Below are positions 53,004 to 61,876 of a stretch of 64,000 nt of DNA, piece after piece. Below the pieces are notes generated by a model, which was given only the letters and a program-made list of their open reading frames with translations, was not told the origin of the DNA and did not search any database. The number at the start of each line of letters is the position of its first letter. Within the stretch, counting starts at the first letter, position 1. A program made the position numbers and the translations under genes. The DNA comes from Lewinellaceae bacterium. GTDB taxonomy: Bacteria > Bacteroidota > Bacteroidia > Chitinophagales > Saprospiraceae. The DNA lies in contig JACJYL010000002.1 in the NCBI GenBank assembly GCA_020636105.1, forward strand, positions 806,001 to 870,000. The letters are read 5' to 3'.

Positions 53004-55628
53004 ATGACTTCACAGGAGATACGTAAGACTTTTTTAGACTTTTTTAAGAGCAAGGGACACAAGATCGTGCCCTCATCCCCCATTGTGAACAAGGATGACC
53101 CTACATTGATGTTTATCAATGCGGGCATGAACCAGTTTAAGGATTTTTTCCTCGGCAATCAAACTCCAGACGTGCCCCGGATAGCGGACACCCAAAAATG
53201 TCTCCGGGTATCCGGAAAGCATAACGACCTCGAAGAAGTAGGCCGGGACAGTTACCACCATACCATGTTTGAAATGCTGGGCAACTGGTCCTTTGGTGAA
53301 TATTTCAAGAAAGAAGCCATTGCCTGGGCCTGGGAATTGCTCACCGAGGTTTATAAACTGGATAAAAATCGCCTTTACGTTTCTGTTTTTAAGGGCGAAC
53401 CTTCCGAAAATCTGGAACCTGATGAAGAGGCTGCTGATATTTGGGCTCAATACGTTTCCCGGGATCGAATCCTGTACTTCGACAAAAAAGATAACTTTTG
53501 GGAAATGGGAGACAGCGGTCCTTGCGGCCCGTGTTCGGAGATCCATATCGACCTGAGGAGTGAGGAGGAAAGAGCCAGGATTGCGGGCAAGGACCTCGTC
53601 AATGCCGATGACCCGCTGGTGGTGGAAATATGGAACCTTGTATTCATACAATTCAACCGGAAGGCAGACGGCAGCCTCGAGGAACTCCCCGCCAAACACG
53701 TAGATACCGGAATGGGATTCGAGCGTCTTTGTATGGCCGTGCAAGGGAAAAAGTCAAATTACGAAACGGATGTTTTCACCCCTTTTATTGAATACATAGA
53801 AAAAGTATCCGGTAAAAAATATACCAACCGCTACGAAAACGCTGCCACTTCGGACATTGCCATGCGGGTGGTTTCTGACCATATCCGTGCCGTGGCTTTT
53901 GCCATTGCTGACGGTCAGTTGCCGTCCAATACGGGAGCCGGATACGTCATCCGGAGAATTCTCCGCCGCGCTGTACGATACTATTTTTCATTTCTCGATA
54001 TAAACGAGCCGTTTTTACATACCCTCATTCCACTGCTCGCTGAGCGGTTTAAGGAAATTTTTCCGGAATTGATGGCCCAAAAAGACCAGGTCGCGAAAAT
54101 CATTGAAGGGGAAGAAAAATCCTTCCTCAACACCTTGGCTAAAGGATTAAAACGTTTAGACTCCATTGACACCTCCGATGGGAAGATCAACGGTGAGGAG
54201 GCTTTTGAGTTGTACGATACTTTTGGATTCCCGATCGACCTCACCCGACTTATAGCTGAAGAAAAGGGGCTGACCATAGATGAAGCTGGTTTTGAAACGG
54301 CAATGGCTGCTCAGAAGGAACGCGCCAGAAGCGCTGCTCAAAAACAGGTAGGTGACTGGTACGTATTGGACGACGGAGAATCTTCAACTTTTGTCGGTTA
54401 TGACCAATTGCAGGTACATAATGCCAGTGTCCTGAAATACAGAACCGTAAAACTAAAAAAAGGTAACCAATACCAGATCGTGCTGAACACCACTCCTTTT
54501 TATGCCGAAAGCGGAGGGCAGGCCGGTGATTCAGGTTGGCTGACTTTTGGTGATGAAAAGATAAAAGTAATTGACACACAAAGGGAAAACGATCTTAGCA
54601 TTCATATAGTGGAAAAACTGCCGGCCGACCTGGAAGCAGAAGTTTTGGCCCAGGTGGATCCTGGGGTTCGCAATGCTACCGAAAACAACCATACAGCCAC
54701 ACACCTTATGCATGCTGCCCTGCATAGGATTTTGGGGAATAATGCCCTGCAAAAAGGACAAAGTGTTGACGCTGATAAATTACGCTTTGACTTTTCCCAT
54801 TTCCAGAAAGTTACCGAAGAGGAACTCGCTGCCATTGAGCAAATGGTCAACGAAAAGATCCGTGAGGATATCAAACTGGAAGAAGAGAGAAACATGCCCA
54901 TAGAGGAGGCGAAAGCTTTGGGGGCGATGATGTTATTTGGCGAAAAATATGGTGAAAATGTTCGCGTGATCACTTTTGACAAAAATTTCTCCAGGGAATT
55001 ATGCGGTGGGACTCACGTTACTTCAACGGGTAAAATTGGACAGTTCAAGATATTGTCAGAAGGAGCCGTTGCCGCCGGGATTCGTCGAATAGAAGCCATT
55101 ACAGCCGACAAAGCGGAAGCTTTTGTGAACGACGAATTAAATGAACTCAAAGCCGTCCGGGCTTTATTGAAAAGTTCGGGAGAAACAGCCAGGCACGTTG
55201 AGGCGTTACAGGAAGAAAACAAAAAGCTGAAAAAGGAACTGGAAAAACTTGTGGCGGCCCAGGCCAGCGGACTGAAGGATAATTTAAAGAGCATCATCGA
55301 AAAGGTGAACGGCATCAACTTCATCGCCGCCAAATTGCCCATCACGGATGCTAATGCCGTCAAGACCCTGGCCTTCCAACTGGAAAAAGAACTGGGCAAC
55401 GCGGTTATCGCTTTTGGAGCTATAGTCAATGGCAACCCTCAGCTGACCCTGATGATCAGCAATGAAGTGGTAGCAAGCCACGGACTCGATGCCGGAAAGA
55501 TGATTCGCGAGGCAGCAAAAGCCATCCAGGGCGGTGGCGGCGGCCAGCCACACTTTGCCACTGCCGGCGGAAAAAATCCTGAAGGGCTTGACGAAGCACT
55601 GGCCAAAACGAGAGAACTGCTGGGGTAA
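53004..55628 (+). CDS. alaS: Alanyl-tRNA synthetase
   Basis: An 874-residue class II synthetase. The catalytic domain begins TSQEIRKTFLDFFKSKGHKI and includes MNQFKDFFLG and GDSGPCGPCSEIH. The tRNA recognition region follows (GYVIRRILRRAVRY). The editing domain has the zinc motif HTATHLMHAALH and CGGTHV. The C-Ala domain ends the protein with GGGGGQPHFATAGG. It charges tRNA-Ala with alanine. TATCTTCG (52977-52984), about 20 nt before the ATG, resembles a -7 element, with no TTG at the proper distance. A strong terminator follows. Confidence 0.98.
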   Translation: MTSQEIRKTFLDFFKSKGHKIVPSSPIVNKDDPTLMFINAGMNQFKDFFLGNQTPDVPRIADTQKCLRVSGKHNDLEEVGRDSYHHTMFEMLGNWSFGEYFKKEAIAWAWELLTEVYKLDKNRLYVSVFKGEPSENLEPDEEAADIWAQYVSRDRILYFDKKDNFWEMGDSGPCGPCSEIHIDLRSEEERARIAGKDLVNADDPLVVEIWNLVFIQFNRKADGSLEELPAKHVDTGMGFERLCMAVQGKKSNYETDVFTPFIEYIEKVSGKKYTNRYENAATSDIAMRVVSDHIRAVAFAIADGQLPSNTGAGYVIRRILRRAVRYYFSFLDINEPFLHTLIPLLAERFKEIFPELMAQKDQVAKIIEGEEKSFLNTLAKGLKRLDSIDTSDGKINGEEAFELYDTFGFPIDLTRLIAEEKGLTIDEAGFETAMAAQKERARSAAQKQVGDWYVLDDGESSTFVGYDQLQVHNASVLKYRTVKLKKGNQYQIVLNTTPFYAESGGQAGDSGWLTFGDEKIKVIDTQRENDLSIHIVEKLPADLEAEVLAQVDPGVRNATENNHTATHLMHAALHRILGNNALQKGQSVDADKLRFDFSHFQKVTEEELAAIEQMVNEKIREDIKLEEERNMPIEEAKALGAMMLFGEKYGENVRVITFDKNFSRELCGGTHVTSTGKIGQFKILSEGAVAAGIRRIEAITADKAEAFVNDELNELKAVRALLKSSGETARHVEALQEENKKLKKELEKLVAAQASGLKDNLKSIIEKVNGINFIAAKLPITDANAVKTLAFQLEKELGNAVIAFGAIVNGNPQLTLMISNEVVASHGLDAGKMIREAAKAIQGGGGGQPHFATAGGKNPEGLDEALAKTRELLG

Positions 55629-55655
55629 AACTCAGTCCGGAATGTTTATTACCAT

Positions 55656-55693
55656 AAAAAGCCGCGTTTAACTCTCGTTGAACGCGGCTTTTT
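55656..55693 (+). terminator. Intrinsic terminator of alaS
   Basis: AAAAAGCCGCGTT (55656-55668) pairs perfectly with AACGCGGCTTTTT (55681-55693). The remaining spacer up to 55965 is AT-rich; CCAGC/GCTGG near 55857-55877 forms a minor hairpin and no gene is seen. Confidence 0.93.
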
Positions 55694-55965
55694 TACAAAT
55701 TGAATGGAAGAAAATGAAGTACTTGTGGCCGTTAAAATGGATATAAATAAATTTTATCCTTTAGCATCTGAAATTTATTATTTCTCCAGGGAACGATGAA
55801 AAAACAAATTGACATTCTTAATCTTGTAAATCACAGAAAATCAGTGCTTTTAAACCAGCCTTCCTGCGGAGCTGGCAGGTTTATAATTTATCATTTTAAA
55901 TTTTAAATTTTACATTTACCTGATGTACCTTTATATCCAATAATTGACCAAAAATCGAACAAACA

Positions 55966-58758
55966 ATGAAACGTTTTCCACTCACCCTCCTGACCTTACT
56001 GTTTATTTTTCCTCTTTTTTCCCAGCTCGTATTAGAGCGTGACATCAACCAGGAACCTGCATGGTCCGATCCGGATTTTGTTGCCCAGCTGAACGAAGTA
56101 CTCTATTTTCGGGCCAACGACGGCATTCACGGTGAGGAGCTTTTCCAATACGACCTCGTCTCGGAAACCGCCCAACTGGTAGCCAATATCCGACCATACG
56201 AGGACGATAGTGGAATCTCCGAAGTTATCGCTTTTGATGGCAGAATCTTTTTTAATGCAAGGGACGGAGTGGGTAGTGACCATTATTTATACGTTTACGA
56301 CCCGGCGGATGGAAGTGCCCAGCGCCTGATCGGCAGCAATGGCGACGTAATCAGAGAACCCGGCAATTTTGCCGTATTCAACGGAAATCTTTTCTTCGCC
56401 GCCGAATTTACCAATAATGATTCCGAACTGGGGAAATATGATCCTGCGACGAATACTGTTGAATTGTTAGCCAATCTCAACCCAACAGGATCCAGTTACC
56501 CCGGATCGTTTAATGAGGTGGATGGAAAATTATGGTTTACCGCCAATGATGGGATAAGTGACAGCCGTTTGTGGCGATACGATCCCCAAACAGAAATGGT
56601 TGAAAACATCATTTACGAAAGCCCTCAAGGCGTTTATCCTTCCATGAATTTCATGCATTATTTTGACGGCAAGTTTTTCTTCAGAAGTTTTGTTCAGGGC
56701 AGCGGAGACGAACTGGGTGTTTACGACATCTCCACCAATACCTTGCTCGACGTTCCGGAAATTTATCCGGGGCCGGGCAGTAGTTCCCCTGCTGAATTCA
56801 CCACTTATGACGGGAAACTATACTTTTCAGCCAGAACACAGGCGCATGGCAGAGAACTTAGGGTTTACGAACCCGGGACTTTTACTATATCATTAGTAGA
56901 AGATATTTACCCCGGCGGAAACGGTAATCCGGCCGGATTTATGATCCTTGACGGAAAAATGTATTTCGCCGCCAGCGTCAATGAAACAGACAGATATTTG
57001 TTTTCCTTCGCCTCGGGCGATGCATCTGTTACCCAGGAAGCAACCCTTGATAACGGAGGAGATCCCAATTACCTCAACACGCTTTTTACTACCGACGGCA
57101 GCATCTTTCTTACCGGGGTTTATCTCCCCACAGGACGGGAACTTTTCCGTTTCACCCCGGGCAATCCGACCATCGAACTGGCGGCCGACATCAATCAAAC
57201 CACCGTCGGTTCGGATCCCTACGGATTTACCCCTTTTAACGGAAAATTGTATTTTTCAGCCAGTGAGTTTAACAGCGGCAATGAAATTTGGGTATATGAT
57301 CCGGGTACGGGAATGGTGAATATCCTTTCGGATGCGCCGGGCAGCATTTCCCCTAACGGATTTACAAGCCTGGGAGGGAAATTATACTTTTCAGGGATTG
57401 ATCCTAACGCGGGATACGGAATATTGTATTATGATGATATTACAAACCAGATCATCCCCACTTCCTACCTTACCCCCAGTGATGTTGGTCATATCACCGA
57501 TATCACCTCTTACAACGGGCTGCTTTATTTCAGCCCCAACGACGATGTGGTAGGAAAGGAGTTGTTTGTTTACCATCCTTCAACCAATACCTATAATTTC
57601 GTTTCAGATCTTAACCCTTCAGGCGGTAGTAACCCTGAGAATTTGTTCGTTTTTGAGGGTGACCTTTACTTCAGTGCCAATGACGGAACATCCGGCAATG
57701 AACTATGGAAATACAATGATGCCACGGGCCAGGTCACCCTGGTAGCGGATATCAATCCGGGGGAAGATAGCAGCAATCCGCAGTGGTTTAGAGCTTATAA
57801 TGGGGAATTGTATTTCAGTGCCTATAAACCTGACGCCTCCTACCAGCTTTTTAGTTATGACCCGGAAAATGATGTTCTAACCCAAAGAACCGAGATTTCA
57901 GGCAATCTCAATCCGGAATTCCTGGCGGTTTATCATGATAAATTATTTTTCAACGGCCGTTTTTCATCATCGGTAAATGCCGAATTGGTCTATTACGATG
58001 CAGCAACGGACGAAACGGTTTTAACGGGAGATCTTCATCCGAGTGCGAGTAATCCCTATTATTTAGTCGTTTTCAATGACAAGCTCTATTTCTCCACCCT
58101 CACTGAAGATTACGGTCGGGAATTATGGGAATACAATGATACTACGCTGGCCATCGTAGCTGACATCCGCCCCGGCATACCTGATGCTGATCCGGCTTAC
58201 CTGACGCTTTTTAATGAAAAATTGTATTTCTCTGCCAATGACGGAATACGGGGCGCTGAAATATGGAGCCTGGCGGAATGCCTTAATGTTTTTGTGGATA
58301 CCGAGCCGCAAATCGATGATATTCCCGGCAATATCGATCTGACCATACAGGGAGGATTGCCGCCTTATACCATTTCGTGGAATACAGGATCGGTAACAGA
58401 AGACATAGAGAACCTGGAACAAGGAACTTATACCGCAACCGTCACCGATGCCTCGGGTTGCTTATCGGTAATCACTGCAGAAGTAGGCTTTATTAATCAC
58501 ACAGAAGAAATCATTCCCGAAAGCCGGGTTATGCTTTATCCTAATCCAAATACCGGGTCTTTTACCTTGAAAATACCCGGGCTGAAAATGGAAGCCGTTG
58601 AGATTTTTGACATGAATGGACGATTGATCTATCAAAAACTGGCCAATGAAAATCCTGAAGAAACAGACATTCATTTGAGGTACGCGCCTTCCGGCATTTA
58701 CTGGGTACGACTCCGTACAACAGAAGGGGTGGCTCGAAAGCGGTTTGTAAAAGAATAA
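55966..58758 (+). CDS. Secreted beta-propeller-like (ELWxxDGT-type) protein with T9SS sorting domain
   Basis: A 930-residue surface protein. After the signal peptide (MKRFPLTLLTLLFIFPLFSQ), about fifteen copies of a motif of 45-50 residues run to about residue 770. Each has a core like 'GKLYFSANDGTSGNELWKYD' followed by 'LVADINPG'. These are ELWxxDGT-type repeats, expected to form beta-propeller-like blades. A SprB-like segment follows (IDLTIQGGLPPYTISWNTGS). The C-terminal T9SS type A domain contains VMLYPNPNTGSFTLKI and ends YAPSGIYWVRLRTTEGVARK. No catalytic motif is seen. It is probably a cell-surface or matrix protein. It appears to be monocistronic. Confidence 0.9.
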   Translation: MKRFPLTLLTLLFIFPLFSQLVLERDINQEPAWSDPDFVAQLNEVLYFRANDGIHGEELFQYDLVSETAQLVANIRPYEDDSGISEVIAFDGRIFFNARDGVGSDHYLYVYDPADGSAQRLIGSNGDVIREPGNFAVFNGNLFFAAEFTNNDSELGKYDPATNTVELLANLNPTGSSYPGSFNEVDGKLWFTANDGISDSRLWRYDPQTEMVENIIYESPQGVYPSMNFMHYFDGKFFFRSFVQGSGDELGVYDISTNTLLDVPEIYPGPGSSSPAEFTTYDGKLYFSARTQAHGRELRVYEPGTFTISLVEDIYPGGNGNPAGFMILDGKMYFAASVNETDRYLFSFASGDASVTQEATLDNGGDPNYLNTLFTTDGSIFLTGVYLPTGRELFRFTPGNPTIELAADINQTTVGSDPYGFTPFNGKLYFSASEFNSGNEIWVYDPGTGMVNILSDAPGSISPNGFTSLGGKLYFSGIDPNAGYGILYYDDITNQIIPTSYLTPSDVGHITDITSYNGLLYFSPNDDVVGKELFVYHPSTNTYNFVSDLNPSGGSNPENLFVFEGDLYFSANDGTSGNELWKYNDATGQVTLVADINPGEDSSNPQWFRAYNGELYFSAYKPDASYQLFSYDPENDVLTQRTEISGNLNPEFLAVYHDKLFFNGRFSSSVNAELVYYDAATDETVLTGDLHPSASNPYYLVVFNDKLYFSTLTEDYGRELWEYNDTTLAIVADIRPGIPDADPAYLTLFNEKLYFSANDGIRGAEIWSLAECLNVFVDTEPQIDDIPGNIDLTIQGGLPPYTISWNTGSVTEDIENLEQGTYTATVTDASGCLSVITAEVGFINHTEEIIPESRVMLYPNPNTGSFTLKIPGLKMEAVEIFDMNGRLIYQKLANENPEETDIHLRYAPSGIYWVRLRTTEGVARKRFVKE

Positions 58759-58882
58759 ACTTTAGGAGGCTGACGGCCGACGATCTAAAGCTAACAGGGG
58801 TGATGAGTCTGATTTTTTGGGGAAGAAAAGTCTAAAAATTGGATTCTTTGGAACACTTTAAAAATTGCCCCGCCTACTATGT

Positions 58883-59203
58883 TTAACGGTAATCTTCCCG
58901 CACCGGGTGAAAGACGTCGAGTAATTTGCTCTTTTCGAGGGCAAGCCCGGAATGTTTTACATTGGACGGGATAACGATCATATCTCCGGGTTGCAGGAGA
59001 ATCGTCTTGCCTTCGAGGGTTAATTCAAATGCGCCCTCGATCAATTGGGTCACCTGTTCGTGAACGTGGTGATGCTCCGGAAGCATGGCCCCCTGTTCCA
59101 CCTCCACCAGGGAAAAGGTCATATTGGCTGTATGAATCATGCTGGCCAGGAAGCCCGGAACGATCTCTTTTTGTGGCTGGTCAGCCAATTTTAATTTCTC
59201 CAT
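58883..59203 (-). CDS. Small cupin-domain protein
   Basis: A 106-residue single cupin. The metal-binding motif is LPEHHHVHEQVTQLIEG, with two or three His and Glu, and the second motif is LQPGDMIVIPSNVKHSG with the last His. Such proteins bind a divalent metal and may act as isomerases, dioxygenases or sugar-binding proteins; the reaction cannot be predicted. The ATG at 59203 directly precedes EKLKLADQPQK. It is downstream of a repeat-rich spacer and on the same strand as the TPM/LemA operon, but separated from it by 138 bp. Confidence 0.88.
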   Translation of the reverse strand: MEKLKLADQPQKEIVPGFLASMIHTANMTFSLVEVEQGAMLPEHHHVHEQVTQLIEGAFELTLEGKTILLQPGDMIVIPSNVKHSGLALEKSKLLDVFHPVREDYR

Positions 59204-59230
59204 GCAAAAATTTAAATTTAATCAATCCTA

Positions 59231-59330
59231 TCAACCAGTAACGAGCACCAAGCAACCAGCAACCAGCAACCAGTAACAAGTAACCAGTAACAAGCAACCA
59301 GCATCGAGTAACCAGTATCGAGTAACCAGC
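59231..59330. repeat. Degenerate minisatellite of ACCAGTA/ACCAGCA units
   Basis: Around 14 overlapping variants of ACCAGTA, ACCAGCA, ACAAGTA and ATCGAGTA fill about 100 bp directly after the TPM protein gene. The units are 7-8 bp and irregular. The spacer holds no ORF other than read-through from neighbouring frames. Confidence 0.75.
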
Positions 59331-59341
59331 CAAGCATCAGC

Positions 59342-60124
59342 CTACCACCCTCCGCCGGCACCGCCGCCGCCAAAACCACCGCCGCCGAAGCCGCCAAAAC
59401 CACCGCCGCCACCACCGCCTGATCCACCGCCAAAGCCGCCGCCTGGGAAAATGAAAAATCCGCCGCCTCTTCTTCTTCTGTTTTGGTCTTCATAACGACC
59501 TCCACGATAATAACCTCCGTCGTCATCGTCATCTCCACCGCCGAAGTTGGAAAAAATGAAAATGATGATAATCAGGAAAATGATGATGTAAATTCCGGAG
59601 ACCCCTCCTTTGGCTTTCCGTTTGCCTGCTTCAGGATTGACATACTCCCCACGCCCGAGATCCATGATGGCATCTGTGGCCTGGTCCAGTCCGCCGTAAT
59701 AATTGCCTTGTTTGAATGCCGGGGTAATGATATTGTCTATGATCCTTTTGGACATGGCATCGGGAAGGTAACCTTCCGAGCCGTAACCGGTTTGAATTCT
59801 TACCCTGCGGTCCTGTTTGGCAACGTAAATGAGTACGCCGTTATCATTGCCAGCGGTGCCGATTCCCCAAGCCTGTGCCATTCGATTGGTATATTCGAAT
59901 TCATCTTCCCCGTCCAGGGAATTTTCGGTCACAATCACAATAGCGGTGGAAGTCTCTTCCTGATATTGTCTGAGTTTGCGCTCCAGGCCAGCCTTTTCGG
60001 CAGAAGAAAGCATTCCGGCAAAATCATTTACCGCATTGGTCGTCCTTTGAGGAAGCTGTTTTTGTCCGATAAGGGCGGTTGTCAGTAACAAAAACAGGGG
60101 TAATATTCTAAGTTTAAGTTTCAT
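59342..60124 (-). CDS. TPM-domain membrane protein with Gly-rich tail
   Basis: A 260-residue protein with signal peptide (LRILPLFLLLTTALIG). The TPM (TLP18.3/Psb32/MOLO-1) domain spans about residues 30-155, with VNDFAGMLSSAEKAGLERKL, STAIVIVTENSLDG, NDNGVLIYVAKQDRRVRIQTGYG and PDAMSKRIIDN. A membrane helix follows (GIYIIIFLIIIIFIFSNFGG), then a low-complexity tail of Gly/Phe and Arg (about the last 45 residues). The family is associated with membrane-protein quality control and photosystem repair in other organisms. It is the last gene of a lemA-TPM-TPM operon (17 bp after the previous stop). Confidence 0.92.
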   Translation of the reverse strand: MKLKLRILPLFLLLTTALIGQKQLPQRTTNAVNDFAGMLSSAEKAGLERKLRQYQEETSTAIVIVTENSLDGEDEFEYTNRMAQAWGIGTAGNDNGVLIYVAKQDRRVRIQTGYGSEGYLPDAMSKRIIDNIITPAFKQGNYYGGLDQATDAIMDLGRGEYVNPEAGKRKAKGGVSGIYIIIFLIIIIFIFSNFGGGDDDDDGGYYRGGRYEDQNRRRRGGGFFIFPGGGFGGGSGGGGGGGFGGFGGGGFGGGGAGGGW

Positions 60125-60141
60125 ATTATTATCTGTAAATC

Positions 60142-60573
60142 TTAACTGCTGTAGGAAATTTCATCCGGCAGTTCATTTTCATCGTCATCCTGATAAGGGA
60201 AATTGCTTTTAAGCTTTTCTCCTATCCGGCTGATAACGGCACAAACGCCATCGCAGAAAGCACCTCTTTTGAAGTGCTCCTGCATCAGGCTTTTCTCTTC
60301 GTCCCAAAAATTTTCGGGTACCACTCCATCAATCCCTTTATCACCGATAATGGCGAATTGCCGGTCATTGGGAGCAATTAAAATGAGTACTCCGTTACGG
60401 GCCTTTGTTTTATGCATTCCAAGGCGTTTGAAAACACGAACTGCCAGGTCTATAACCGGCCCTTTCAGTTTATCTTCCAAATGCACCCTGATTTCGCCGG
60501 AGGTATCTAACTCCGCTTTGCGAATGGATGAGATGATGGCCTCTTCTTCTTCTTTACTAAAAAAATGGATCAT
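60142..60573 (-). CDS. Second TPM-domain protein (cytosolic form)
   Basis: A 143-residue protein, essentially one TPM domain without a signal peptide: FFSKEEEEAIISSIRKAELDTSGEIRVHLE at the start, then ARNGVLILIAPNDRQFAIIGDKGID and FCDGVCAVISRIGEKLKSNF. The end is acidic (DDDENELPDEISYSS). Its size and lack of signal match the short TPM proteins usually found next to a longer secreted one. It is 3 bp downstream of lemA and 17 bp upstream of the Gly-rich TPM gene, so it belongs to the same operon. Confidence 0.92.
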   Translation of the reverse strand: MIHFFSKEEEEAIISSIRKAELDTSGEIRVHLEDKLKGPVIDLAVRVFKRLGMHKTKARNGVLILIAPNDRQFAIIGDKGIDGVVPENFWDEEKSLMQEHFKRGAFCDGVCAVISRIGEKLKSNFPYQDDDENELPDEISYSS

Positions 60574-60576
60574 ATT

Positions 60577-61164
60577 TTAAAATTCAACCTGTGGAGCATT
60601 TTCGGAACCTTCCTGGGCCTCGAACTGGGTCTTATCCCCGAATCCGAAAATGGAGGCAAAGAAACTGGCCGGAAATTTACGCACCTTTTTATTGTAGGCC
60701 GTCACTTCATCATTGTAACGATCCCTTTCCACTTTAATCCTGTTTTCTGTTCCTTCCAACTGCACCTGAAGCTCTTTAAAGTTGGAGTTGGCCTGCAACT
60801 GCGGATAATTTTCAGTGATGAGTAATAATTTACCCAAAGACTGTGACAATCCTGATTGGGCTTCCTGGAATGCTTTCATTTGTTCCGGGGTGGACTTTGA
60901 AGGATCAACGGTGATGCTTGTGGCTTTGGCACGTGCATTCACCACTGCTTCCAGGGTTTCCCTCTCGTGAGCTGCAGCTCCTTTAACCGTGTTTACCAGG
61001 TTGGGAATCAGATCCGCACGACGCTGGTAGGCGCTTTGTACTTTTCCCCAGGCATTTTCGACATTCTCTTCCATGTCGACGAATTTGTTGTAATTGTTAC
61101 AACCGCTCATCAGCAGGATTAATCCTAAAACAACAATGACTACTGTTACAGTTAGTGATCTCAT
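60577..61164 (-). CDS. lemA: LemA family lipoprotein
   Basis: A 195-residue protein with a lipobox (LILLMSGCNNYN, Cys near residue 22). The LemA domain starts VENAWGKVQSAYQRRADLIPNL and continues VNTVKGAAAHERETLEAVVNAR and LLLITENYPQLQANSNFKEL, ending with IKVERDRYNDEVTAYNKKVRKFPASFFAS. LemA proteins are membrane-associated helical bundles of unknown biochemical role. It is the first gene of the operon with two TPM genes, a gene set seen widely in Bacteroidota. The C-terminal tail is acidic and Gln-rich. Confidence 0.95.
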   Translation of the reverse strand: MRSLTVTVVIVVLGLILLMSGCNNYNKFVDMEENVENAWGKVQSAYQRRADLIPNLVNTVKGAAAHERETLEAVVNARAKATSITVDPSKSTPEQMKAFQEAQSGLSQSLGKLLLITENYPQLQANSNFKELQVQLEGTENRIKVERDRYNDEVTAYNKKVRKFPASFFASIFGFGDKTQFEAQEGSENAPQVEF

Positions 61165-61289
61165 TTAATAATGTTTTGATTTATTAATTTGACAAAATTT
61201 AAAAACACAGATGGAATAAATACTGAAACACAGGATTTTAATTGCTGTGTTTTCAAAATTTGCCTTTTTGTTAATGGTAAACAAAAATG

Positions 61290-61757
61290 TTATTGAGTTA
61301 ATTTTTTTTTCATTTTGAAATTTTGCAAGATCTCTCCGCGGCACGGAACCTGTTGTTCCTTCACGACGTAAAAGCCCTTGCGTTCAAAAAAAGGTCTCGC
61401 AGTGATGCTTATATCTGAAACGATGGTTTCATTCTTTTGTTCAATGGCCTTACGTTCCATTTCCGCATACAAAAATGAGGCTACCCCCATTCTTTGACAA
61501 GTTTTATCGACGAACATCGTATCCAGGTACCCTTTCGGGTCTATTGAACTGAATCCTGCCATTTTTTCATCGATTTCTGCAAAAACAAAATACTGGGTGG
61601 CAATCTTTTTTGCCCACCGTTCCTTATCTGCTGAACCGGCGGCCCATGCTTTTAACTGGTTTTCGTTGTAGTCTTTATCGTTCACATTTAAGATGGTTTC
61701 CCGGAATAGTTCGAGTATTTTGTCTAAGTGGTTTATGTTAGCTTGATATAGTATCAT
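61290..61757 (-). CDS. GNAT family N-acetyltransferase
   Basis: A 155-residue enzyme from the ATG at 61757; the frame is open up to 61808, but those extra codons come from a GC-rich dispersed repeat and are not part of the protein. The GNAT fold is visible: ANINHLDKILELFRETIL at the start, GFSSIDPKGYLDTMFVDKTCQRMGVASFLYAEMERKA as the acetyl-CoA-binding motif A, and ITARPFFERKGFYVVKEQ as the final strand. The substrate is unknown. Confidence 0.9.
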   Translation of the reverse strand: MILYQANINHLDKILELFRETILNVNDKDYNENQLKAWAAGSADKERWAKKIATQYFVFAEIDEKMAGFSSIDPKGYLDTMFVDKTCQRMGVASFLYAEMERKAIEQKNETIVSDISITARPFFERKGFYVVKEQQVPCRGEILQNFKMKKKLTQ

Positions 61758-61780
61758 TTTAAAAGAAGTCCGTTTTTTTT

Positions 61781-61844
61781 TACCGCAGCGCGCGCGGAGA
61801 AGGCGCAAAGGACGCGGAGAAATCTTTGCGTCCTTCGCGGTTAA
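61781..61844. repeat. GC-rich dispersed repeat before the GNAT gene
   Basis: The sequence between 61781 and 61844 consists of variants of GGCGCAAAGGACGCGGAGAA and CTTTGCGTCCTTCGCGG, partly inverted to each other. It resembles the 'cgcaaaggacgc' type of intergenic repeat that is frequent in Bacteroidota genomes. The CTTTGTGACTTTGTGG part of the 80-bp array may be a related, AT-richer variant. The base composition differs strongly from the surrounding AT-rich spacer. Confidence 0.65.
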
Positions 61845-61876
61845 ATTTTTATTTCGTTTTTTCTAAACATCTCTAA

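Noticed and set aside
59218..59538. 106-codon minus-strand ORF rich in Ala and Val
   Set aside because: It is a frame-shifted shadow of the Gly-rich tail of the TPM protein plus the minisatellite.
61758..61808. 17-residue N-terminal extension of the GNAT protein
   Set aside because: It is encoded by the GC-rich dispersed repeat and an adjacent T-run; the conserved fold begins at the ATG at 61757.
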